Below are positions 53,772 through 63,799 of a stretch of DNA of 64,000 nucleotides, piece by piece. Position 1 is the stretch's first letter. Every line of letters starts with the position of its first letter. The notes beneath the pieces were generated by a model that saw only the letters and a list, made by a program, of their open reading frames with translations, was not told the origin of the DNA and ran no database searches. Origin of the DNA: Veillonella parvula (lineage in GTDB: Bacteria; Bacillota; Negativicutes; Veillonellales; Veillonellaceae); assembly GCF_036456085.1 (NCBI RefSeq), contig NZ_CP138632.1, positions 124,001 through 188,000 of the forward strand, in the 5' to 3' direction. Both the position numbers and the translations under genes were made by a program.

Positions 53772-53818
53772 ACGTTGAATTCTAGAATAATATTGATTAT
53801 AAACTACTGAGGGATATG

Positions 53819-55801
53819 ATGATTAAGAAAAAACGTTGGCGCCTTTGTGAAGGTGATCAAGAGAAAGAGAATATCTTAATCCGTGAACTTGGTGTAAACC
53901 CTATTGTGGCTAAATTAATGGTGAATCGTCACATTGATGTAGACGAAGGTCGTCAGTTTTTACAAGGTACTTTGTCAGATTTGTTAGATCCATTTACATT
54001 AAAAGATATGGATGTGGCTGTTTCACTAGTTCTGGAAACAATTGAAAGTCACAAACCAATCGTTATTTATGGTGATTATGATGTGGATGGTATTACTGCA
54101 ACATCTGTACTCTATCGATTTTTAAAGAAATTAGGTGCCGATGTTACATATTACATACCAGAACGTCAAAGCGAAGGGTATGGTCTCAATTTAGAGGCTT
54201 TAAAGCACCTTATTGAACGGGGAACGGATTTGGTAATTACCGTAGACTGCGGCATTAGCTCTTACGATATTGTAGAGGCTGTACGGGACCGCATCAATAT
54301 GATTATTACGGATCACCATACGGCTCCAGATGTGATTCCACGAGCGAAGGCCGTCATAAATCATAAGCAAAAGGACTGTCCTTATAAGGATAAAAACTTA
54401 TCTGGCGTAGGCGTTGCTTTCAAATTATGCCAAGCTTTGTGGCTTACAAAGCACGGAGAATGGTACTTAGATGATTTAGATATCGTTGCACTTGGCACTG
54501 TGGCCGATGTAGTACCTTTGGTCGGTGAGAACCGCATCATTGTGAAATCAGGCCTTGAGAAGATGAATAGGGAACCTAATTTAGGGATTAAAAAGCTTAT
54601 TGATGTAGCTGGGCTTCATGAACGAACCATTACATCTGGGCATATTGGTTTTACCTTAGCACCTCGCCTTAATGCAGCAGGTCGCGTAACGCATGCAACG
54701 CGTGCTGTTGAACTACTTGTGACCGATGACGAGGATATAGTAGAGGCAATTGCGGAGGAACTAAACGAAACGAATCGTGAACGACAAGAGTTAGAACGAA
54801 ATATTCATGAGTTAGCTCGTATCGATGTAGCCAATCAAGGACATAAAGCTGATTATGTAACTATTGTGGCCGGCGAAGAGTGGCATCCCGGTGTCATTGG
54901 TATTGTTGCCTCTCGTCTAGTAGAGGAGTTTTACAAACCAACCTTAGTTATCAGTATTCATGATGGCGTTGGTAAAGGCTCGTGCCGTAGTATAGATGGC
55001 TTTAACATATATGATGCATTAAAATCTTGCGAGGATATCTTGCTACAGTTTGGCGGACACTCTGCGGCGGCAGGTTTTAGCATCGATGCAAATCGTATTG
55101 ATGAATTACGAGACCGTTTAACTAAGTATTGTAAAGAAGTTGTTACTGCTGAGGAATATATTCCTGTTGTGGCCATTGATGCGGAATTACCTGTTGATGA
55201 TATCGATGTCGATATCATTGACCGCATATCAGACCTTGAGCCTTATGGGATGGCCAATAGCACGCCAGTCTTTGCTATTATGGAAGCTACCGTACAGGAT
55301 ATTATGCTCATGGGGCAATTAAAGAATCACTGTAAGGTAATTTTTGCAACTTCGAATGGTACATTAGATGCTATAGCTTGGAATCGTCCTGATTTATTTA
55401 AATCAATCTTTGTGGGAACCGTGGTGAAAGTGGCATTCTCCTTGCAGAAGAATGAATGGCAAGGCATGGTTTCTCCGCAGCTCATGATTCAAGCTATTGA
55501 ACCGTTGACTGAAGAGCCAATTAAGCTTTCTACAGAAGGACTTAGACAAATGTATGTCATAATAAAACAGTCCATGCGAGGTCGCAGTCAGTCGGTTTAT
55601 AATGTTGAACAAGATATATTGCGCCGCAAGCCGGCAGATCAGAATAATCGCAGTGCTCTAACATCTATCGATGTATTTAAAGAATTGGGCATTGTTGAAG
55701 AATATACAAGTGATGATGGTCAATTAATGCTTAGATGGAATGCTATTGAAGGAAAATTAGATCTTGTCACATCCGTAACATTCCTTACTTATAGTGTATA
55801 G
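53819..55801 (+). CDS. recJ: Single-strand-specific exonuclease RecJ
   Basis: 660 residues. The DHH phosphoesterase motifs are Gly-Asp-Tyr-Asp-Val-Asp-Gly and Thr-Asp-His-His, and the DHHA1 motif is Gly-Gly-His-Ser-Ala-Ala-Ala-Gly-Phe. RecJ degrades 5' ends of single-stranded DNA in recombination and repair. Two adjacent ATGs (53816 and 53819) are possible; the second is better spaced from GAGGG. It is upstream of rel, an order common in Firmicutes. Confidence 0.95.
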   Translation: MIKKKRWRLCEGDQEKENILIRELGVNPIVAKLMVNRHIDVDEGRQFLQGTLSDLLDPFTLKDMDVAVSLVLETIESHKPIVIYGDYDVDGITATSVLYRFLKKLGADVTYYIPERQSEGYGLNLEALKHLIERGTDLVITVDCGISSYDIVEAVRDRINMIITDHHTAPDVIPRAKAVINHKQKDCPYKDKNLSGVGVAFKLCQALWLTKHGEWYLDDLDIVALGTVADVVPLVGENRIIVKSGLEKMNREPNLGIKKLIDVAGLHERTITSGHIGFTLAPRLNAAGRVTHATRAVELLVTDDEDIVEAIAEELNETNRERQELERNIHELARIDVANQGHKADYVTIVAGEEWHPGVIGIVASRLVEEFYKPTLVISIHDGVGKGSCRSIDGFNIYDALKSCEDILLQFGGHSAAAGFSIDANRIDELRDRLTKYCKEVVTAEEYIPVVAIDAELPVDDIDVDIIDRISDLEPYGMANSTPVFAIMEATVQDIMLMGQLKNHCKVIFATSNGTLDAIAWNRPDLFKSIFVGTVVKVAFSLQKNEWQGMVSPQLMIQAIEPLTEEPIKLSTEGLRQMYVIIKQSMRGRSQSVYNVEQDILRRKPADQNNRSALTSIDVFKELGIVEEYTSDDGQLMLRWNAIEGKLDLVTSVTFLTYSV

Positions 55802-55812
55802 GAGGTGACATC

Positions 55813-58053
55813 ATGACAACTGTAAATGAAGAAGGCAAAGCTTTGGTGGAACAAAGTACATTTGATAAAAGTAAAGCCTTAGCCGAGTTTATGGAGTATA
55901 TCCATACGTATTTAACAGATGATGAGTGTGACCAAGTATTGAAAGCTTTTGAGCTTGCTGATAAGGCTCACGAAGGTCAGTTTAGAGCTTCCGGTGAGCC
56001 GTATATCATGCATCCTCTAGCTGTAGCAGATATTTTGGCACATTTACAAATCGACCATATTACACTCATGGCAGCTCTTATGCATGATGTGGTTGAAGAT
56101 ACATCTTATTCGAAGGAAGACCTAGAGGAGATGTTTGGCTCTGAAGTAGCATTCCTTGTTGATGGGGTAACAAAATTAAACCAATTCCAATATGAAACAA
56201 AAGAAGATCGCCAAATGGAAAACTATCGAAAGATGATTTTAGCCATGGCGAAGGATGTACGTGTCGTAGTTATTAAATTGGGTGACCGCTTACACAACAT
56301 GCGCACCTTAAAGCATATGCGTAGTGACAAACAAAAACGTATTGCTAAGGAAACCCTAGAAATCTTTGCACCTTTGGCACATCGTCTCGGTATCTTCAAT
56401 GTGAAATGGGAGTTGGAAGATTTATCCTTCCGTTATTTAGAGCCGGAAAAATACTATGATCTAGTAGATCAAATGAAACAAAAACGCCAAGTTCGGGAAG
56501 ACATCGTTAATGATACGATGAGGCAACTTACAAAGGCCTTAAGCGAAGCCCATATCAAGGCGGATATCAAAGGTCGTCCAAAACATTTCTACAGTATTTA
56601 TAAGAAGATGAAAAAGGACAATCGTGATTTATCCCAAATTTATGATTTGCTTGCCGTTCGTGTAATCGTTGATAGCATCCCTGATTGTTATGCAGTACTT
56701 GGCATTGCACATAGCTTGTGGAAACCATTGCCATATCGCTTCAAAGATTATATTTCTATGCCAAAGTCTAATATGTATCAATCTTTACATACTACAGTTA
56801 TCGGCACGATGGGGCAGCCTGTAGAGATTCAAATTCGTACATGGGAGATGCATCGTGTATCTGAATACGGTGTGGCTGCTCACTGGCGATATAAAGAAGG
56901 AAATAAAAACGGCGATAAAGAATTCGATCAAAAGGTTGCATGGCTGCGCCAAGTTCTTGAATGGCAAGATACGAGTAATCCAACGGAACTTGTTAACGCT
57001 TTAAAATTAGACGTTTTCTCTGGCGAAGTATTTGTATTTACGCCAAAGGGTGACGTTGTTAAGTTGCCAATAGGCTCTGTACCGCTCGACTTTGCCTATC
57101 GAGTTCATACCGATGTAGGTCATCATTGTGTAGGCGCTAAGGTAAACGGCAAAATTGTACCGCTGGATTATACCTTGCAAAATGGTGATATTGTTGATAT
57201 TATCACATCCAAAACAGGTCGTCCTAGCCTCGACTGGTTGAATATCGTAGGTTCTTCTGAAAGCAAGAGCAAAATTCGCAATTGGTTCAAGCGCGAAAAT
57301 AAAGCTGAAAATATTGAAAAAGGTTTAGACTCTCTTGAAAAAGAAGCGAAACGATTGAATCATAATTGGAAAGAATTATGTGCAGACAACCGTTTACAAC
57401 ATGTAACGAAACAACTTAAAGCCGGTACAGAAGAGGAAATGTTTGCAGCCTGTGGCTATGGCGGCATTCCTGTAAGCACTGTTCTTTTGCGTTTAATTGA
57501 ACTTTATAAAAAGTCTAAAGAGGTAGAGGAATCTAAGCGCAGCACAGAGCAAATTATCGAGAAATTAAAATCTCAAGGACAAAAGAAAACTAAAAATGGA
57601 ACTGGTGTTCTCGTAAAAGGTGAAGCTGGTGTGATGGTGCGTATGGCAAAATGCTGTAATCCTGTACCTGGTGATGATATTATAGGTTACATAACCCGTG
57701 GTCGTGGCGTTTCTATTCATCGCTGTGATTGCCCTAGCATGGGCCATTCTCCTGAAGACTTAGAGCGGATGATAGAAGTCTCTTGGGACGGTTCTTCTGG
57801 CGAATCTTTCCACGTAGGCATTGATATTCAAGCTTATGATCGAGCTGGTATTCTCATGGAAGTTATGGCGGTGCTTTCAGAATTGAAAATCACCATTACT
57901 AACATCAATGCTAAGGTTCAAGAGGATACAAAAAATGTAAGCATCAATTTGGTGGTTGATATCCGCGATATTTCACAACTAGATTTCGTAATGACTAAAT
58001 TGCGTCGTATTCGTGAAGTTTATACTGTTCAACGTAGTAAAGGAGGGGCTTAA
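55813..58053 (+). CDS. rel: Bifunctional (p)ppGpp synthetase/hydrolase (Rel)
   Basis: 746 residues. The HD hydrolase domain has His91-Asp92 in Met-His-Asp-Val-Val-Glu-Asp; the synthetase domain follows (about 230-350); TGS is at about 400-460 and the ACT domain is at the C-terminus. Intact HD and synthetase motifs point to both activities. It makes the alarmone during amino-acid starvation. AGGAGGTGA precedes the ATG, and its stop overlaps the next start by one base. Confidence 0.97.
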   Translation: MTTVNEEGKALVEQSTFDKSKALAEFMEYIHTYLTDDECDQVLKAFELADKAHEGQFRASGEPYIMHPLAVADILAHLQIDHITLMAALMHDVVEDTSYSKEDLEEMFGSEVAFLVDGVTKLNQFQYETKEDRQMENYRKMILAMAKDVRVVVIKLGDRLHNMRTLKHMRSDKQKRIAKETLEIFAPLAHRLGIFNVKWELEDLSFRYLEPEKYYDLVDQMKQKRQVREDIVNDTMRQLTKALSEAHIKADIKGRPKHFYSIYKKMKKDNRDLSQIYDLLAVRVIVDSIPDCYAVLGIAHSLWKPLPYRFKDYISMPKSNMYQSLHTTVIGTMGQPVEIQIRTWEMHRVSEYGVAAHWRYKEGNKNGDKEFDQKVAWLRQVLEWQDTSNPTELVNALKLDVFSGEVFVFTPKGDVVKLPIGSVPLDFAYRVHTDVGHHCVGAKVNGKIVPLDYTLQNGDIVDIITSKTGRPSLDWLNIVGSSESKSKIRNWFKRENKAENIEKGLDSLEKEAKRLNHNWKELCADNRLQHVTKQLKAGTEEEMFAACGYGGIPVSTVLLRLIELYKKSKEVEESKRSTEQIIEKLKSQGQKKTKNGTGVLVKGEAGVMVRMAKCCNPVPGDDIIGYITRGRGVSIHRCDCPSMGHSPEDLERMIEVSWDGSSGESFHVGIDIQAYDRAGILMEVMAVLSELKITITNINAKVQEDTKNVSINLVVDIRDISQLDFVMTKLRRIREVYTVQRSKGGA

Positions 58054-58688
58054 TGAGCGAACAACAATTAGTACTTATGCGCATGCCTTTAGGTCCATTA
58101 GGAACAAATTGCTATGTTATCGGTGATAAAGCGATAGGTGAAGCTTTCATTATCGATCCTGCAACAGCTGAAGTACTAGATGCGCTAAAAAAACATGACT
58201 TAAAGCCGAAGGCGGTTGTACTGACACATGGTCATGGAGATCATATTGGTGGCATTCAAGAGATTGTGAACACCTATCATGTGCCTGTATATATTCATAA
58301 AGGCGATGTACCGTATTTATCTGATCCTGAGCTTAATCTCAGTGCTTATAGCAATCCAACGCCAATTAAGATAAAAGCGGAAATTATCGAGGTTAAACAA
58401 GGTGATCACATTACATGTGGTGATATTGATCTTGAGGTGCTTGAAACACCAGGTCATACGCCGGGTGGTGTGTGTTATTACATGGAAGGTCTTGTGTTTG
58501 TAGGGGATACTTTATTTAGAGATTCCGTAGGCCGTACAGATTTTCCAAATGGCTCTTATGAGACTCTGATATCATCTATTAAGACTCAGCTTTATACATT
58601 GCCTGATAATACAATGGTTTATCCTGGTCATGGACCGGAAACAAATATAGGGTATGAAAAACAATACAACCCATTCGTTGGTCAGTAG
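58053..58688 (+). CDS. MBL-fold hydrolase, glyoxalase II-like (YqgX type)
   Basis: 211 residues. The metal motif Thr-His-Gly-His-Gly-Asp-His is at about 58-64; further ligands are in Pro-Gly-His-Thr-Pro-Gly and Gly-Asp-Thr-Leu-Phe, and the final His is in Tyr-Pro-Gly-His-Gly-Pro. It may cleave glutathione or other thioesters, but the substrate is unknown. It overlaps rel by one base, as often seen downstream of rel-dtd in Firmicutes. No dtd gene is present between them. Confidence 0.88.
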   Translation: MSEQQLVLMRMPLGPLGTNCYVIGDKAIGEAFIIDPATAEVLDALKKHDLKPKAVVLTHGHGDHIGGIQEIVNTYHVPVYIHKGDVPYLSDPELNLSAYSNPTPIKIKAEIIEVKQGDHITCGDIDLEVLETPGHTPGGVCYYMEGLVFVGDTLFRDSVGRTDFPNGSYETLISSIKTQLYTLPDNTMVYPGHGPETNIGYEKQYNPFVGQ

Positions 58689-58729
58689 GTTTAAACGAAT
58701 TATTTTTTACAGTCGAGGGGAAATTTATT

Positions 58730-59218
58730 ATGAACACAACATTAGAAAAATTAAAAGAACGCATTAAAGACAAAAAGTACAAATTGACCACACAACGTCA
58801 AACAATCTTGCAAGCATTTATCGATGCTGAAGAAAATCATTTGAGTGCTGAAGATGTATATGTTCTTGTAAAAGAGGTGGCACCTGATATCGGGTTAGCA
58901 ACAATTTACAGAACTCTTGATCTCTTCACAGAACTTGATTTGTTAAAACGTCTTGATTTTGGTGATGGCCGTAATCGTTATGAATTAAATGACGAAGAGT
59001 TCGCTCATTTCCATCATCATTTGATTTGCGTAAAATGTGGTAAAGTATCCGAGTTTGAAGATGACATGCTTGAAACATTGGAGTCTATCATCGCTAAGAA
59101 ATTGAACTTCCGTACCATTGATCATCAATTGAAAGTATATGGTTACTGTAGTGATTGTCAAAATCATATGACTGAAGCAGAATTAGAAAAGCTTGAGCGT
59201 ATGTCCCATCATGGTTAA
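58730..59218 (+). CDS. Fur-family metal-responsive regulator (Fur/PerR type)
   Basis: 162 residues. A winged helix N-terminal domain is followed by the metal-binding region His-Phe-His-His-His-Leu-Ile-Cys-Val-Lys-Cys, and a second Cys-x2-Cys near the C-terminus (Cys-Ser-Asp-Cys) makes the structural zinc site. It could be Fur, PerR or Zur; the sequence alone does not decide. It is inside a run of unrelated genes with hemZ overlapping its end, which would suit iron or haem control. Confidence 0.92.
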   Translation: MNTTLEKLKERIKDKKYKLTTQRQTILQAFIDAEENHLSAEDVYVLVKEVAPDIGLATIYRTLDLFTELDLLKRLDFGDGRNRYELNDEEFAHFHHHLICVKCGKVSEFEDDMLETLESIIAKKLNFRTIDHQLKVYGYCSDCQNHMTEAELEKLERMSHHG

Positions 59219-60638
59219 TGGATATCTATATACGGGTCCATTACCACTTGGCTCCGTAGTAGCTCATAACTGTGGCGCGGCAGGACTCTTTTCTGATAAG
59301 GTACATCCAGAGGTTATCCTTGAAGCGCATGAAGTGGAAGGAATATATACATTAACTGTTACTATTGGTGATACAATTAAGATTTTTGAAGGAACTGTTT
59401 CCTCTATGGGGCGTCGTCAAATTGGACAAGCCTTGTTGCGATATTTGCGTGAATATCAAGGCTTACCTGCTGAGGCTCCATGGGGAACTATGATAGGTGT
59501 GCGCCCTACAAAGCTACTACATAAATATATAGATACATATGGCTCTGTCCACGCAGCAACTCGTCACATTCGGGACGAGTTTTCTGTGTCTATGGAAAAG
59601 CTTGCTACTTTGGGGGCCATTGGCGAGTATCAACGTCCATTTCTATCTGATACAGATGATAAAAAGGTAAGCCTCTATTGTGGTATTCCTTTCTGTGACA
59701 CGCGTTGCGTATATTGCTCATTTCCATATGGTCTCTATCAGGATTATGCTGGTAAAAGTCAATTTCTAAGGGCTTTAACCCGTGATATAGAAGATATGAA
59801 AGCTATTATCCAATCTTATAATCTAACCGTAGATACCCTCTATATGGGCGGCGGTACTCCGACAGTGCTAAAGGATGAAGACTTTCACCAGGTTCTAAAA
59901 CAGTTGTCTCTACTCGTACCAGAAGGTCATGAATTTACTGTAGAGGCAGGACGACCTGATTCTGTTAATCCTACAAAGCTACGTTCCATGCTTGCGCTAG
60001 GTGTGAATCGTATTAGCATTAACCCGCAAACAATGCAAGATGATATTTTGCGTCGTATTGGACGCGGCCATAGTGTACGGGATATTGATGAACTTTTACA
60101 ATATGTAAAAAACAATACATCATTAGCCGTAAATATGGATTTTATTGCAGGCTTGCCTAATCAAACGATGTTAAACATGATAGAGAATATGGATTATGTA
60201 TGTCAAAATCTGCCGGAAAATGTTACAATTCATACGTTAGCATTAAAACGTGGTAGCCCGTTGTACGATTTACATATGGAAGATGATATTCCTGAAGAAC
60301 ATCTTGTGGCGGAAATGGTACAATATGGTAAAGAGCGTCTTGAAGCGGCTGGTTATGTGCCATATTATTTATATCGCCAACAATATATGAGAGGGCAGTT
60401 AGAGAATATTGGCTATACCTTGCCTGGCAAAGCGTGTGAATATAATATCCAGATTATGGAAGAACGGCAGAGTATTCTATCTATGGGGCCTGGCAGTTCA
60501 TCCAAGTGGATGCGCGCCCCTGAATATCGTCAACTTAAACAGCATATGCCAAAAGACGTAGATGTTTATCACGAAACGATAGATGCACTTTTAGAGAAAC
60601 GACATAGAATTTGTGAAAGATTTTGGGAGGTTGTGTAA
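59211..60638 (+). CDS. hemZ: HemZ-type radical SAM coproporphyrinogen dehydrogenase
   Basis: 475 residues. The cluster motif is Cys-Asp-Thr-Arg-Cys-Val-Tyr-Cys (Cys-x3-Cys-x2-Cys) with Gly-Gly-Gly-Thr-Pro-Thr downstream, and an N-terminal extension of about 160 residues, as in HemZ. It is predicted to convert coproporphyrinogen III oxidatively without oxygen, although HemN-like proteins include other activities. Start: ATG 59211 overlaps the Fur-family gene by 8 bases; TTG 59193 is possible. Confidence 0.83.
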   Translation: MVNGYLYTGPLPLGSVVAHNCGAAGLFSDKVHPEVILEAHEVEGIYTLTVTIGDTIKIFEGTVSSMGRRQIGQALLRYLREYQGLPAEAPWGTMIGVRPTKLLHKYIDTYGSVHAATRHIRDEFSVSMEKLATLGAIGEYQRPFLSDTDDKKVSLYCGIPFCDTRCVYCSFPYGLYQDYAGKSQFLRALTRDIEDMKAIIQSYNLTVDTLYMGGGTPTVLKDEDFHQVLKQLSLLVPEGHEFTVEAGRPDSVNPTKLRSMLALGVNRISINPQTMQDDILRRIGRGHSVRDIDELLQYVKNNTSLAVNMDFIAGLPNQTMLNMIENMDYVCQNLPENVTIHTLALKRGSPLYDLHMEDDIPEEHLVAEMVQYGKERLEAAGYVPYYLYRQQYMRGQLENIGYTLPGKACEYNIQIMEERQSILSMGPGSSSKWMRAPEYRQLKQHMPKDVDVYHETIDALLEKRHRICERFWEVV

Positions 60639-61909
60639 TGGCTATAAGAAAACCAAGAGGTACACAAGACTTTTTGCCAGAACAGATGATACATTGGCAT
60701 TATATTGAACAACGTATGCGCGAAATTTGTAAAGTATATGGGTTCAATGAAATTCGCACACCTGCCTTTGAAGAAACTAAATTATTCTTACGTGGTATCG
60801 GTGAGACTACAGATGTAGTACAAAAAGAGATGTACACCTTTACCACTGGTGATGACGGTGGTTCTAGCTTTACCTTACGCCCTGAAAATACGGCGTCTGC
60901 TGTGCGCGCATACTTAGAAAATAAAGTATATGGTAAAGAAGGTCTCACAAAATGGTATTACATGGGCCCTATGTTCCGTCATGATAAACCGCAAGCGGGT
61001 CGTTATCGTCAATTCCACCAGTTTGGTGCAGAGGTACTAGGTTCGCAATCTCCAGTGGTAGATAGTGAAGTTATCTGTATGGTTGTACAGTTATTAAAAG
61101 ACTTTGGCCTTAAAGACCTTAATGTAGAAGTAAACTCCGTAGGTTGCCCAACATGTCGTCCTGTATACCGAGAAAAATTAATCGCTTTCTTTGAACCTAA
61201 AAAGGAACAATTATGTAGCGATTGCCAAGAGCGTTTGTACAAAAATCCTTTGCGTATCTTGGACTGCAAAAATGAAACATGCAAATCCTTGTCCGTAGGT
61301 GCTCCTGAAATTCACGAACATTTATGTGAAGAGTGTCATGATCATTTTGAAGAATTGAAAACCTATTTAACTGCAGCTAATGTGCAATATACTTTAAATC
61401 CTCGTCTCGTACGTGGCCTTGATTACTATACAAAGACAGCCTTTGAGGTACAATATACTCCTTTAGGTGCTCAAAGTGCTGTAGCTGGTGGTGGTCGTTA
61501 CGATGGTCTCGTAGAAGAGCTCGATGGACCTCATACTCCAGCTATCGGTTTTGCTATGGGCATGGAGCGTTTACTATTAGCTCTTGAAAAACAAAACTTA
61601 TTGCCTGAGCCAACTGTAGAACCATCTGTATTCGTAGTCGCTCTTGGTGATGCGGCTAAGGTAGAGACTTTCAAAATTTGCCAAGCCTTACATGATGAAT
61701 ATATTACCGTTGAAATGGACGGGCAGGGCAAGAGTATGAAGGCACAATTAAAATACGCTAACAAAATTAATGCGAAATATGTTATTATATTGGGTGATGA
61801 TGAATTGGCTCGTAAAGAAGCCATAATTCGATTCATGGATACTAGTGAACAAGAGACTGTATCTCTTGATACAGTGGCTGAACGTATAACTTCTTTGGTG
61901 AAAGGATGA
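60638..61909 (+). CDS. hisS: Histidyl-tRNA synthetase
   Basis: 423 residues, class II synthetase. Histidine-specific motifs Leu-Val-Arg-Gly-Leu-Asp-Tyr-Tyr and Gly-Gly-Gly-Arg-Tyr-Asp-Gly-Leu are present, with motif 2 Phe-Arg-His-Asp-Lys-Pro-Gln. ATG 60638 shares one base with the hemZ stop and follows GGGAGG by seven bases. aspS overlaps or follows closely, the usual hisS-aspS pair. Confidence 0.97.
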   Translation: MAIRKPRGTQDFLPEQMIHWHYIEQRMREICKVYGFNEIRTPAFEETKLFLRGIGETTDVVQKEMYTFTTGDDGGSSFTLRPENTASAVRAYLENKVYGKEGLTKWYYMGPMFRHDKPQAGRYRQFHQFGAEVLGSQSPVVDSEVICMVVQLLKDFGLKDLNVEVNSVGCPTCRPVYREKLIAFFEPKKEQLCSDCQERLYKNPLRILDCKNETCKSLSVGAPEIHEHLCEECHDHFEELKTYLTAANVQYTLNPRLVRGLDYYTKTAFEVQYTPLGAQSAVAGGGRYDGLVEELDGPHTPAIGFAMGMERLLLALEKQNLLPEPTVEPSVFVVALGDAAKVETFKICQALHDEYITVEMDGQGKSMKAQLKYANKINAKYVIILGDDELARKEAIIRFMDTSEQETVSLDTVAERITSLVKG

Positions 61910-61917
61910 CAGTTAGA

Positions 61918-63723
61918 ATGGAAACAATGCAAGGCTTACACCGTACGCACGGTTGTGGCACCATCTCTGAACAAGAGGTAGGTAAAGAGGTCGTATTATG
62001 TGGTTGGGTTGAACGCCGTCGTGACCATGGTGGTTTGATTTTCTTGGATTTACGTGATCGTTCTGGCGTAGTACAAGTGGTGGCATCCCCAGATCATAAC
62101 GTAGAATCGTTCCACAAAGCAGAGGATGTTCGTAATGAATATGTGCTTTGTGTACGTGGTAAGATTACAAAGCGTGATGAGGCTGCTATTAATCCAAATC
62201 TTCCTACAGGTGCATACGAAATGTTCTGTGAAGAGTTGCGCGTATTGAACTCTGCTAAAACTCCTCCTTTCTATATCCAAGATGATATCGATGTAGATGA
62301 AAATATTCGCTTGAAATATCGTTACCTTGACTTACGTCGTCCAGAAATGCAACGCAACTTGATTTTGCGTCACAAAGTAACGAAAGCAATGCGCGATTTC
62401 TTCGATAGCCGCGATTTTTTGGAAATTGAAACTCCAATGCTTACTAAATCTACACCAGAAGGCGCTCGTGACTATCTAGTGCCGTCCCGTGTAAATGCTG
62501 GTACATTCTATGCGTTGCCACAATCTCCACAAATTTTCAAACAAATCTTGATGGTTGCTGGTTACGAAAAATATTTCCAAATCGTTCGTTGCTTCCGCGA
62601 TGAAGATTTGCGCGCAGACCGTCAACCTGAGTTCACTCAGCTCGACTTAGAAATGTCCTTCGTTGATGAAGAAGATATTTATGCATTGCTTGAAGAGATG
62701 ATTGCTCATGTATTTAAAACTGCATTAGGTAAAGAAATTTCTTTGCCTATGCCTCGTATTACATGGGACGAAGCAATGGATAAATACGGCTCTGATAAGC
62801 CGGATCTTCGTTTTGATATGGCCTTTACTGATGTAACTGATCTTGTAAAAGATACAGAATTCAAAGTATTCCGTTCTGTTATCGACAATGGTGGTGTAGT
62901 TAAAGGTATCGTTGTACCTGGTGACGCTGGCATTCCTCGCCGTGAACTTGACGACCTTGTTGAATATGTAAATCGTTACGGCGCCAAAGGCCTTGCATGG
63001 GCTTGCTTCAACGAAGATGGTTCTATCAAGTCTCAAATCATGAAGTTCTTAGGTGAAGATACAATTCGCAATATCGGTGAAAAAATGGGTGCTAAAGGTG
63101 GCGACCTCGTATTGATGATTGCTGATAAACCTGCAACTGTGGCACGTGCATTAGGTGAACTACGCCTTGAAATGGCACGTCGTATGAACATGATTGACCA
63201 AGATAAATTGGCATTCACCTGGGTAACTGATTTCCCTATGTTCGAATATAACGAAGATGAAAAACGTTATGTTGCAATGCACCATCCGTTCACAATGCCA
63301 CGCCATGCGGATCTTGATAAATTGGAATCTGATCCTGGCAGCGTAAAAGCGATTGCTTACGATATGGTATTGAATGGCGTAGAAATTGGTGGCGGTTCCT
63401 TGCGTATCTACCAAGCTGACGTACAAGAAAAAGTATTCAAAGCAATTGGTTTGTCCATTGAAGAAGCAAGATCCAAATTCGGCTTCATGCTTGATGCATT
63501 CCAATATGGTGCACCTCCTCATGCAGGTTGTGCATTTGGCTTAGATCGTCTTGTTATGTTGATGGCAAAACGTCAATCTATCCGCGACGTAATCGCATTC
63601 CCTAAAACTCAATCTGCTTCTGATATCATGAGCCAAGCTCCATCTGAAGTAGAACCAAAGCAATTAAAAGAGTTGCATATTAAACCAGATGTAGAAGAAG
63701 AACAAGAGCAATCTTTAGTGTAA
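61918..63723 (+). CDS. aspS: Aspartyl-tRNA synthetase
   Basis: 601 residues, bacterial-type AspRS. An OB-fold anticodon-binding domain with Gly-Trp-Val-Glu-Arg-Arg-Arg-Asp-His-Gly-Gly opens the protein, followed by the class II core (Phe-Arg-Asp-Glu-Asp-Leu-Arg motif 2, Gly-Leu-Asp-Arg motif 3) and the bacterial GAD insertion. ATG 61906 would overlap the hisS stop and touch its ribosome site, so I prefer 61918. Whether it also charges tRNA-Asn is not settled here. Confidence 0.96.
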   Translation: METMQGLHRTHGCGTISEQEVGKEVVLCGWVERRRDHGGLIFLDLRDRSGVVQVVASPDHNVESFHKAEDVRNEYVLCVRGKITKRDEAAINPNLPTGAYEMFCEELRVLNSAKTPPFYIQDDIDVDENIRLKYRYLDLRRPEMQRNLILRHKVTKAMRDFFDSRDFLEIETPMLTKSTPEGARDYLVPSRVNAGTFYALPQSPQIFKQILMVAGYEKYFQIVRCFRDEDLRADRQPEFTQLDLEMSFVDEEDIYALLEEMIAHVFKTALGKEISLPMPRITWDEAMDKYGSDKPDLRFDMAFTDVTDLVKDTEFKVFRSVIDNGGVVKGIVVPGDAGIPRRELDDLVEYVNRYGAKGLAWACFNEDGSIKSQIMKFLGEDTIRNIGEKMGAKGGDLVLMIADKPATVARALGELRLEMARRMNMIDQDKLAFTWVTDFPMFEYNEDEKRYVAMHHPFTMPRHADLDKLESDPGSVKAIAYDMVLNGVEIGGGSLRIYQADVQEKVFKAIGLSIEEARSKFGFMLDAFQYGAPPHAGCAFGLDRLVMLMAKRQSIRDVIAFPKTQSASDIMSQAPSEVEPKQLKELHIKPDVEEEQEQSLV

Positions 63724-63763
63724 AAACATAGGCAAGAATTGATTAAAATCGAAATGTCAAGAC

Positions 63764-63792
63764 TTGTTAATTGCTAATCTTTCTGATACTAT
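63764..63792 (+). promoter_or_regulatory. Promoter of the 6S RNA gene
   Basis: TTGTTA (63764-63769), 17-base spacer, TACTAT (63787-63792). It predicts a start near 63800. Confidence 0.55.
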
Positions 63793-63799
63793 TTAAGTA

